This document shows, in pieces, positions 12,616-25,000 of a DNA stretch of 25,000 nucleotides. Positions within the stretch are counted from its first letter, which is position 1. Each line of letters opens with the position of its first letter. The stretch is taken from assembly GCA_009176605.1 (NCBI GenBank), contig SEYY01018441.1, positions 1 to 25,000 on the forward strand, in the 5' to 3' direction. The notes under the pieces are model-generated. The model ran no database searches. It had not been told where the DNA came from and saw only the letters and a program-made list of their open reading frames with translations. Origin of the DNA: Armadillidium nasatum. Lineage: Eukaryota; Arthropoda; Malacostraca; Isopoda; Armadillidiidae. Position numbers and translations under genes: made by a program.

Positions 12616-12745
12616 TGGCAGGCTGGAAACATCTGTGCTTTCATCCACCTGTACTGAAAAGAAAGGACTCTTTTTTTTTTTTTTTTATACTTTTAATTAC
12701 TGTATATTCAATATCCTCAGACATCTCCTTAATTCTCCGAGAGAA
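12616..12745. repeat. Internal duplicate, copy 1 (~130 bp)
   Basis: From TTGGCAGGCTGGAAACATC to CTTAATTCTCCGAGAGA it is nearly identical to 13104-13233, including the 16-17-base T run. It interrupts the transposase exactly between the VNFI block and the SRLF block, where relatives have no extra sequence, so this is the inserted copy. Confidence 0.93.
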
Positions 12746-13103
12746 TTTGAATAAAATAATTTGAATAAAATTAACAATTTTGACTGATTGATCAAACACC
12801 TCTTTCAATGAATCTGGCAGGCGTTTGATCTCTAGATTTTGTCTGTGAATACAGCAATGACTCCAAGTTACATGGGGAGCTATTTCTTTGATATGACCGC
12901 GTAAGCTTGTATAACGGCCAGACATTGATTTTCCACCATCTGTGCATATACCACAGCAATTAACCCAAGCAATATTTTTTTCGCAGAAATACCCGTGAAT
13001 GGCATTAAAATATCCTCCCCTTTGCATTTTCCTGAGAGGATGGCACAGTAAAAGATTTTCTTCAGGTTTGTTGTCAGTCAAATATCGTGCAATAACAAGC
13101 AAA

Positions 13104-13233
13104 ATTGGCAGGCTGGAAACATCTGTGCTTTCATCCACCTGTACTGAAAAGAAAGGACTCTTTTTTTTTTTTTTTTATACTTTTAATTACTGTATATTCA
13201 ATATCCTCAGACATCTCCTTAATTCTCCGAGAG
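13104..13233. repeat. Internal duplicate, copy 2 (original, ~130 bp)
   Basis: Same 130 bp as 12616-12745. Here it sits at its expected place in a hAT transposase, spanning the SRRIKEMSEDIE to DESTDVSSLP segment before ILLVIARYL, so it is the source copy. Confidence 0.93.
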
Positions 13234-14100
13234 ACAGTATTGCTTGAGGAGGGAATATTATTAACTTTTTTAGCATAGTCCTCACCGAACAAACACTGAA
13301 CAGCGTCTTTAATGCAAGGATATATCAAGTTTTCAGCAAATGTATGATTTTTACCATTTTTAGAAAAACAGTAACTTATTCTGTACGATGCTTCCACAGC
13401 GTTGTCATTGAGTTGGTTCGCAGACATCAGATACGAAGTTACACTGGAGCCATTTGATAGTCTTTGGAAAAAGCTGACATCTTTTTGTTTGTAACTTGGA
13501 TGCTTAGTTTCTAAATGATGCATTAATAAAGATGGTTTCATGCTGCCATTCGACAATGTTTCTCCACAAATAGCACAAAACGGTTTTGGATTGTCCTCAT
13601 CTCCCATAAATGAAAATCCGTATTTCAAGTAATCATCAGAATATTTTCTCTTCTTTAGAAGAGGCCTGATATTTTTCGTTTTATTAATGGTATTATCAAT
13701 TATCAGAATACCACTATCAGTCACTGCACACTGGTCTCCTTGCGTTTGTAAATCATCATGCTGATTAGAAGTGCTTGCAGTTGAGGAAGCAGGTTGAATT
13801 TCAACGTTTGCTGTATTTCTCTTAAGAGTTCCAGATTTCAGCCACCTTTCCATTTTAAAAAAACAATGTTAACTGTCACTAAAAAAATATAAATATTGCC
13901 CAATATATGTCACAGACAAAAAGCCAAACGCTTATAAGAAACTACTCTTTCACTCAAAAAGAACACAACACAACACCACGAGTAATGGAACACAAGTAAA
14001 TTAAGAGCCTATAAATGGAACAAATAAAACCACTGCAGAAGAAAGCGGTTGGAAATATTGAAATTCACAAATTAATTAATTAATTAATTATATTTAGCAA

Positions 14101-14420
<320 letters not shown>

Positions 14421-14494
14421 CCTCTGGTGGGCAAAGGCCAGAGGCCTACTAAACTTCCACCAGAGTTAGGGGGAAAGACGGAAGCCTGGTCAAA

Positions 14495-14947
14495 TTAAAG
14501 GCTGACGTGACCCGATACACGACGTTTGAAGGTGTGTAAGTCATAGGAAGTTGGAAAAATAGAAGAAGGGAGTGTGTTCCAGAATTTACCAGTAGAGTAC
14601 ATGTAGAACAGAGCATAGCGGTTAAGTCTGGGGTCAGAGAGTTGGACAGAGAAAAGATGAGACTGTGTAGAAAGTCGAGTCGCACGAGCCCTTCTGAGTG
14701 GAGGAGGTATGCGACGAGAGAGTTCATAATAGCAGTGTCCATTGTAATAGCGATAGCATAGAGAGAGTGACGCAACAATTCGACGGGCAGAAAGAGATTG
14801 AAGAGAGTTAGTAAGAGCAGGAGAGTTGATGAGACGAAATGCCCTAGACTCCACCTTCTCTAGGAGAGCTGTATGTGTGGAACCACCCCAGATGTGCGAA
14901 GCATACTCCATACATGGGCAAACAACACCCCTATACAGAGCAAGCAA
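14495..14947 (-). pseudogene. LINE-A ORF2 C-terminal domain
   Basis: 150-residue open frame with MEYASHIWGGSTHTALLEKV, ESRAFRLINSPALTNSLQSL, RIVASLSLCYRYYNGHC and a final TFKRRVSGHVSL. The same block is found in copy 4 (21940-22280), copy 5 (plus, from ~24100) and copy 1 (plus, from ~6057). It follows the RT domain and defines the end of the polyprotein. The upstream join to RT requires frame changes between 14950 and 15440. Confidence 0.85.
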
Positions 14948-15239
14948 CTGGGGTGGAGTGAAGAAATACTGAAGGCGCCTCAGAACACCTAACCTCTTAG
15001 AAGCTTGTTTTGAAAGAGAGGTAATGTGATCTTTTCAAGAAAGATCACGAGAAAAAGAAACACCGAGAATATTTAGAACAGATGAAGGTCTGAGTTGAGT
15101 GTTTTCGAAAAAGATATCATAGTTGTGTGGAAGATTGTATCGAGTAGAGAGATGGAGGAATTGAGTTTTGGTGGCATTGAAAACAACCATGTTCTCTCTG
15201 CCCTAATTAGAAATTCAAGATAGATCAGAGGTCAGCTGC

Positions 15240-16110
15240 TCCAAATTGAAAAGCGTAATGAAGGGTGGAGTCATCAGCATAGGAGTGGATAGGAGATGAA
15301 GTAACAGAGAGAAGGTCATGAAAAGTAGAAAAAGTGTTGTGGATAGGACAGATCCTTGAGGAACACCACTATTAATAGATTTAAAAGAAGAACGGTGGCC
15401 GTCTACAACTGCTGCTATAGAACGACCGGAAAGGAAATCAGAGAGAAGGATAGATTCCGAAAGAGGGAAGTTTGGAAATTAAAGCTTTGTGCCAGACCCT
15501 ATCGAAAGCTTTCGATATGTCTAGTGCAACAGCAAAAGATTCACCGAAATGCCGAAGAGCGGAGGAAAAAGAGTCAGAGAGAAGGGAAAGGAGATCACCA
15601 GTAGAGCGCTTCTTACGAAAGTCATACTGGCGATCAGAGATAAGATTAGAAGAATTGAGATGTTTCCAAATCTTCCTGTTAAGGATAGATTCGAAAACTT
15701 TAGAAAGAACGGAGGTTAAAGAAATGGGACGATAGTTAGAGGGTTGAGAGGGGTCCCCTTCTTCAGCACAGGCTGAATGAGCGCACGTTTCCAGCAAGAA
15801 GGGAAGGTTGAAGTAGAAAGACATAGACGAAAAAGTTTACCAAGGCAAGGGTGCAAGCTCGGAAGCACAAGTTTTGAGAACCACAGGAGGGATACCATCA
15901 GGACCGTACGCCTTCTTAGTGTTAAGCTCAGTGAGAGAGCAGAAGTGACGTCTTTAGAAGAAATTACAATTTTAGGCATAAATGAGTTGGAGGGGGTTGA
16001 AGGAGAAGGAACAGCTCCGGAATCGTCTAAGGTTGAATTGGAAGCAAAAGTTTGAGCGAAGAGTTCAGCTTTAGAGGAATGCAAAACGGCAGTTGTACCG
16101 TCAGAAGATA
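15240..16110 (-). pseudogene. LINE-A reverse transcriptase domain
   Basis: Minus-strand pieces in shifting frames give, in order: a helix before NYRPISLTSVLSKVFESILN, SDRQYDFRKKRSTGDLLSLL, VALDISKAFDRVWHKALISK (first catalytic Asp), SDFLSGRSIAAVVDGHRSS, SGVPQGSVLSTTLFLL and, one frame over near 15270, HSYADDSTLHYAFQF with the YADD active site. Frameshifts near 15435 and 15330 and in the 15720-15780 region break the frame. All main RT motifs are still recognisable, so this is a fairly young copy. Confidence 0.88.
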
Positions 16111-17070
16111 CTAGAGGAGGGAAAGAGGAAGAAGCAAAGTTAGAGTTGACATTTTTTTTGCAAAATGCCAGAAAGGGCGTGACGAAGTAGAACCAGAAAA
16201 TTTGTTGCATTTTAAGCGAAGAAAGGAGTTTTTAGTATTACGGAGAATAGATTTTGCACGATTCCGGGATGAAATATAAGTTGCATGAGTTTCTGGAGTT
16301 TGAAGACGACGGTAATTCCTGAAGGCAGCATCCCTGAGGCGGATAGCACGAGAACAAGCAGAGTTAAACCAAGGTTTGTTAGGTTTAGTAGAAGGGAAAG
16401 AATATGTAATGTACGCCTCCATGCCAGAGAGAATCATCTCAGTTATGCGCTCTGCACACTCAGAGGGATCCCTCCCACGGAAACAGTAATCATTCCATGG
16501 AAAATCAGAGAAGTACAACCGCAAGTCAGACCAGTTAGTGGCACCGAAATGCCAGAAACGTCTCCTCGCCGAAGTCCGAGGCCGTTCTTGCCGAAGACTT
16601 GAAGAGATAGAAGAGGATACAGAGATAAGAAGGTGATCGGATGAAACCAGAGGAGGAAAGAGTTTAACAGTGTAAGGAGAAAGATTAGAAGTTAGGAAAA
16701 GATCAAGTATGTTGGGTTCATCACCAAGGCGATCAGGGATACGGGTAGGGAGATGCACCAACTGCTAAAGGTTGTTCTGGATAGAAAATTGGAAGGCGAG
16801 TTCACCAGCTGGATCGTGAGAACTAGATGAAAGCCATTGGCGGTGGTGAACATTGAAATCACCTATATGATGATTTCGGAGAAAGGAGAAGAAGAAGAAA
16901 TGTGTTCTATTTTGGAGTTAAGATAGTCGAAGAATTTTGGATAGTCTGTAGAATTAGGAGATAAGTAGACAGAGCAGATAAATTTAGTTGTAGAGTTGCA
17001 AGAAAGTTTAAGCCATAAAGTAGAGAATTCAGAAGACTCCAAATTAGAGACACGAGAACAAACAACATCG
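16111..17070 (-). pseudogene. LINE-A endonuclease C-terminal half and linker
   Basis: From 17070 leftward the frame reads RNDVVCSRVSNLESSEFSTL and ICSVYLSPNSTDYPKFFDYL. After a frameshift comes GDFNVHHRQWLSSSSHD (the GDFN motif of exonuclease-endonuclease-phosphatase folds), then [20 protein letters not shown] and [11 protein letters not shown] (the SDH motif). The linker includes [20 protein letters not shown] and [10 protein letters not shown], which are typical between EN and RT. The N-terminal half of the endonuclease is missing. Confidence 0.82.
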
Positions 17071-17075
17071 TTGCG

Positions 17076-17083
17076 TATATAAT

Positions 17084-17173
<90 letters not shown>
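17076..17173. repeat. (TA)n tract 9, ~98 bp
   Basis: TA repeat with two phase slips at its left side, at the truncated 5' edge of LINE-A copy 3. Confidence 0.97.
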
Positions 17174-17176
<3 letters not shown>

Positions 17177-17343
17177 AACAATAATTTAATTTCGTAATTT
17201 GATATTCTATAATCTATATCCTATTAATTTTTTTCTTATACATTCTTTTTTAATTAAGCCATATATTTTTTTTTGTAACCCCAATCGATAGCAGGCGTAC
17301 CCCCAGGCAGGGGTACACGTACCCCAGGTTGGAAACGGCTGCT
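17174..17343 (-). mobile_element. hAT MITE-like fragment ending at 17343
   Basis: Read leftward from 17343 it starts CAGCCGTTTCCAACCTGGGG, followed by TACGTGTACCCC and a GGGGTACGCC inverted motif. This is the CAG-x-GTTTCCAACC form of hAT end related to 9236-9312. The rest is AT-rich and is cut by (TA)n. The right flank is piggyBac sequence. Confidence 0.65.
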
Positions 17344-17399
17344 GTAGATAACCAGCCAATTCCTTTTTCTTCTGTTCCTCAAACTCTTGCAGCTATTGC

Positions 17400-18376
17400 A
17401 CCAGCTGCTGCCATTTAGAGGAAATTGGCCTTTCAAAATGTACATTCCAAATAAACCAGCAAAATATGGAATCAAAATCTGTTTAGCTAATGACACCAAA
17501 AGCAAATACTTTATTGGGAGCTATACCATATCTAGGAAAGCTTGGGACACCAATCCCCAATAATGTAAGCCTTGGCCATTTTTTTTTTTACGAAAGAACT
17601 TACAAAACCCTATCACCACACAGACAACTTCTTTACATCTATTCCCCTAGCTGCTGATCTCCTCAACAACTGTGGCATGACAATTGTTGGAATGATGAAA
17701 GCAAATAAATCAGAAGTGCCAATAGCAATGAAAGATAAACACGAATGAAGATTAGTATCAAGTGCTTTCTTATTCACTCATGAAATGATATTGGTGTCAT
17801 ATGTTCCTACGACACCAAAAACAAAGAAGAAAATAGTACTGCTTTTATCTTCAGTGCACACCAACCCAGTATTATCTGCTTCAGGCAAGCCAGAGATAAT
17901 AGAGTATTACAACCATACCAAAGGTGGAGTAGACACCTTCGAACAGATGTGTGCTTCCAGATCATGTGGAAGGAAATCAAGAAGATGACCTCTGTGCATT
18001 TTCTATTTTTCTATGGTATGATAAACGCCTGCGTTATCAACTCATATCATTCATAAGGAGAATATGATATGCACAAGTGGCACTAAAATGACCAGGCATG
18101 GTTTTACGAGTGAGTTAGCACTGCTCCTCGTAAGGCCATGGGCAGAACATAGGCTCAGAAATTCAATTGGGTTTTTCTACATCACTTAAAAGTATCATTA
18201 GCCTTGTCTGCGACATTCCTTCAACTGCTCCACAAGGTGAGGTAACTGCAATGGCAGCCCAAGGACATAATATAGAATGCTGCAAACACTGTCCAAGAAA
18301 ATCTGACAGAAAATCACATTACCGATGCCACAAGTGTAGCAAGGCTGTGTGCCTGTCTCATTTACGCTACATGTAA
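17400..18376 (+). pseudogene. piggyBac-family transposase, C-terminal two-thirds, broken
   Basis: Plus-strand frames give QLLPFRGNWPFKMYIPNKPA, KYGIKICLANDTKSKY, then after a frameshift GAIPYLGKLGTPIPNNVSLG. A T-run follows, then TDNFFTSIPLAADLLNNCGM, NKSEVPIAMKDKHE, ILVSYVPTTPKTKKKIVLLL, KPEIIEYYNHTKGGVDTFEQ and a C-terminal CKHCP..YRCHKCSKAVCLSHL zinc-binding segment ending at a stop. These are the ordered blocks of piggyBac transposases. Two of the three catalytic Asp positions are intact (TDN near 17623, GGVD near 17928). The first, DE(Q/A) before the PFRGR block, reads LHQ here. Multiple stops and frameshifts make it a pseudogene. The N-terminus is missing. Confidence 0.88.
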
Positions 18377-18401
18377 GGACTGCATATAATATCAAGCAAC
18401 A

Positions 18402-19616
<1,215 letters not shown>

Positions 19617-19622
19617 TTGCAG
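19617..19622 (+). promoter_or_regulatory. 3' splice site of the ALS2 exon (TTGCAG)
   Basis: TTGCAG follows (TA)n without a pyrimidine tract. The open frame begins in phase 0 right after it. The nearest branch-point-like word is CTAAT at about 19471-19475, and no AG occurs between it and TTGCAG because (TA)n contains none. Assignment depends on the exon being ALS2. Confidence 0.7.
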
Positions 19623-21029
19623 ATTGATGTTGGGAATAAAATTATTAAAGATGCTACTCTTTACAGAAATCAGATAATCTTTGTCACAGACAAGGGAAGT
19701 GTGTTTTCATACAATTTATCAAATGAATATATCAGTTCCATACAAATACTCGAACCAAAGAAAACTTGTAGTCATGGAAAGGAAGAAAATGGAAAGAAAG
19801 TTAATATACTCCATGTATCTGCTGGTGTAGATCATATTTTATATTTAAGTACAAAAAGAGAACTTTGGGTTCAAGGAAAAGGACCAGCCCTTGGCCTTTT
19901 TACAAACAAAATAGAAAATGAGATTGCTAACCCCACAAGAGTCGATTTTTTCAAAGGCAGAAAAGTTTTGCAAGCTGCAGCTGGTCATTATTTTACAGTT
20001 GCATTGGTTGAAGCTCTTCCTTCAATACCAAGTAATGGCACCAGTTTAAATAATGAACCTATTACAGATCTAGATTCTTATGTTCGAGTATGTGAGCACT
20101 GTCGTAAAGAAACTGGTGATCGAGTATTGTTTGAAGATGTTGATGAAATTGACAAATGTCCTTTAGGATTGGGAGTGCAAAGAGATGCTGTAATAAAAGG
20201 TGAATTCTTATCACCTACACCAAGTAGTTGTGGGTTTGATGGAAGACTGTCAAGAAGTAGCAATGTTTTAGAGGATTGTGAATCATCTGACTATTTACTA
20301 GATATTGATTTAACCTCTGGTGATACTTCATGTAATGGAACAACCTTAAATTCACCTACTGAATCAAAAATAAGTTTAGAAATGAAAACTATACCTAGAT
20401 TAAGAAAGCATAGTAGCGTCGATGGTTTTGAAATGTTAGAAGGTTGTGTAGATAATTCAGGTGAGAAAAGCGTCAGTGCAGGAGCTCTTACTATGACTCG
20501 AGATGTTGCAAAGCAAATTTTTTCAAGACCATTATCATGGGTAACTTCAAGCAGTTTAGATTCTGATACCATTGGTTTAGAATCAGAAAAATTTAGTTAC
20601 AAATATCCAATAGATAGTGCTACAGAACTAATAAAGGAAAACGTAGTAAATGCAGCTAGTCTTGTTGCTACAAGTGTTAAAACTGTAGGAGATAAAGTTG
20701 GTCAACTCTCGAGACACTTTAGCAGTTCTGACTGTGCCGAAAATTCTGGAGGCAAGTTTTCACCAGATGGAGAATCGCTGAACATTGAAATATTTCAAAA
20801 TAAACCTACTCATAATATTAGCAAAAGTGAAACTCACGATTGGAATAGCTTACCACGACAGTCAAACTTCCTTTCTCATAAGAAGACACACATTCGAACT
20901 GCTTCTGCAGGGAAAAATTATTCAAAAATATCCAAGGAAAATATTTTTGTGATTGAAAAGAATATAGATCAGATTGAAAAGTCAAGGAGGGAACTAATAG
21001 AATCAGGGAAAAATATTTTAAATTCAGAG
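19623..21029 (+). CDS. ALS2: ALS2 (alsin) internal exon encoding the first part of the RCC1-like domain
   Basis: 469 codons, open throughout, codon phase 0 at both ends. Alsin is a cytosolic/endosomal GEF for Rab5 (VPS9 domain) and acts with Rac1; its N-terminus is an RCC1-like propeller split by a long disordered insert. The exon shows that design. There are RCC1 strands at residues ~1-35 (VFSYNL), ILHVSAGVDHILYLS then ELWVQGKGPALGL at ~62-95, and GRKVLQAAAGHYFTVALVEA at ~112-131. Next come VCEHCRKE and KCPLGLGV, which match a Cys-pair and CPLG element right after the blades in vertebrate alsin. A long Ser/Thr-rich stretch follows, with NAASLVATSVKTVGDKVGQL near residue 350. The 3' side ends NSE before GTAAGT. 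DH/PH, MORN and VPS9 exons must lie beyond the window. Codon use and intactness differ sharply from the surrounding transposons. Other RCC1 proteins are less likely because of the Cys element and insert. Confidence 0.83.
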
Positions 21030-21035
21030 GTAAGT
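21030..21035 (+). promoter_or_regulatory. 5' splice site of the ALS2 exon (GAG|GTAAGT)
   Basis: AATTCAGAG|GTAAGT is a perfect metazoan donor at the point where the alsin-like peptide ends. Reading on gives a hydrophobic tail and a stop at about 21113, as expected for intron. Exon phase at this site is 0. Confidence 0.8.
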
Positions 21036-21295
21036 TTACTATCGAACATTAACTCTTTTTACTTTATTAGAGGTCAAACTGTAAATTTAAAATTTAATAT
21101 TCAAGTTAGTTAAAGCCTTTATCATACTTATAATTTTTTTAGTTTATTTTGTTTCAATTACTTTTTTAAAAAATATTTTTAAGAAAGTCTTTTAACATCT
21201 ATTTAATGCCATTGTACAAAATTTCTCTTTTATTTGAGCATTACTACTTTTAAGTAAAATTTGATAAAATTTGCCAATAATTACAAATGTATGCA

Positions 21296-21300
<5 letters not shown>
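21036..21300 (+). other. ALS2 intron sequence
   Basis: AT-rich, T-run-containing sequence after the donor site with no coding signal. It continues into the TA tract and SINE that follow. Confidence 0.6.
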
Positions 21301-21364
<64 letters not shown>

Positions 21365-21369
21365 TATAT

Positions 21370-21425
<56 letters not shown>
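21301..21425. repeat. (TA)n tract 12, ~125 bp
   Basis: TA repeat with several phase slips (TATTATA, TAATATA). It forms the 3' tail of the minus-strand SINE that ends at 21426. Confidence 0.97.

Positions 21426-25000
<3,575 letters not shown>

Larger units (their letters stand above)
11751..13853 (-). pseudogene. hAT transposase, ZBED5/ZMYM6-like, broken
   Basis: Starts at an ATG (13853) with MERWLKSGTLKR. A BED-type zinc finger follows (CAIC at residues 93-96, HLETKH at 113-118), then the RNase H-like core beginning SRRIKEMSEDIEYTV. After a frameshift in a run of A come VDESTDVSSLP (first catalytic Asp), CTDGGKSMSGR (second Asp) and the TSLLFHTEVRWFSRGKVL block. The C-terminal dimerisation segment with YLLPFTSTQLVKRAFS and YAYIKNKYRNKLHAV lies at about 11850-11935 in another frame, and the stop is at 11753-11751. 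Breaks are the poly-A slippage sites, a ~130-bp internal duplication and an in-frame stop near 11950. At the usual catalytic Glu (LCE-x-x-FS in relatives) this copy has LVKRAFS. It is not functional. Confidence 0.88.
14421..17075 (-). mobile_element. LINE-A copy 3, longest copy (2.65 kb)
   Basis: Minus-strand non-LTR retrotransposon, 5'-truncated within the endonuclease domain. Its 3' end reads TAGGCCTCTGGCCTTTGCCC then ACCAGAGG and passes into (TA)n. It carries EN C-terminal half, linker, reverse transcriptase and a C-terminal domain, in that order. Peptide style (NYRPISLTSVLSKVFE, DISKAFDRVWHKALISKLPS) resembles Jockey/I-superfamily polymerases of arthropods. No target duplication could be recognised because one flank is (TA)n. 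Confidence 0.92.

Noticed and set aside
15356..16602. Plus-strand frames, rich in Lys/Arg/Glu, opposite LINE-A
   Set aside because: They are antisense shadows of the minus-strand endonuclease and RT coding, which has clear motifs.
19617..19622. TTG at 19617 as a translation start for a 498-residue protein
   Set aside because: TTGCAG is better read as a splice acceptor; homologous alsin has more sequence upstream, and the last 28 residues follow a perfect donor site.
20078..20572. Minus-strand frames inside the ALS2 exon
   Set aside because: Antisense shadows of a long, motif-bearing plus-strand exon.

Overview
This 25 kb window is eukaryotic and looks like metazoan, most likely arthropod, nuclear DNA. 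A decapod-crustacean-like genome is my best guess, from the combination of many long (TA)n microsatellites, Jockey/I-like LINEs, several hAT families and piggyBac. The species cannot be fixed from the sequence alone. Almost everything here is transposon debris, simple repeat or satellite. The one convincing host gene piece is a 1,407-bp internal exon at 19623-21029 (+). I recognise it as the N-terminal RCC1-like part of alsin (ALS2, a Rab5/Rac GEF) from its RCC1 blades, its Cys-rich insert and a consensus donor site.

Layout. 1 to ~4850: tandem satellite, full-length unit about 184 bp, copies about 160-175 bp because of many scattered small deletions, then a tail of longer, insertion-rich copies. 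~4860-5732: 5' half of a BED-finger hAT transposon (minus), from a GGGGTCCACCGATAAGCC-type end to the point where it meets the satellite. 5733-6524: LINE-A copy 1 (plus). 6618-7394: 3' part of a second, RTE-like LINE (plus). 7500-7580: hAT-type end. 7685-8411: LINE-A copy 2 (minus). 8552-8596: lone LINE-A 3' end. 8810-9223: gag-like fragment (minus). 9236-9312: hAT end. 9409-11389: three near-identical ~412-bp repeats as an inverted pair plus a third copy, which form a foldback-type element. 11479-11562: 84-bp hAT MITE. 11677-14100: ZBED5-like hAT element (minus) with an internal duplication. 14421-17075: longest LINE-A copy (minus; EN, RT and C-terminal part). 17174-18400: hAT end followed by a broken piggyBac transposase (plus). 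19440-19474: hAT end. 19475-19616: (TA)n, then the ALS2 exon. 21426-21723: tRNA-derived SINE (minus). 21824-23754 and 23755-24624: two LINE-A copies head to head. 24722-25000: nothing recognised.

Fourteen (TA)n tracts punctuate the window. Most are 89-125 bp, and nearly every one starts or stops exactly at a transposon terminus or at the ALS2 3' splice site. LINE-A, the RTE-like LINE and the SINE all carry (TA)n as their 3' tail, and three hAT ends pass directly into (TA)n. If the ALS2 call is right, sequence on both sides of the exon is intron (the left limit is unknown), and the repeats there are intronic insertions on a plus-strand gene. None of the transposons looks autonomous.
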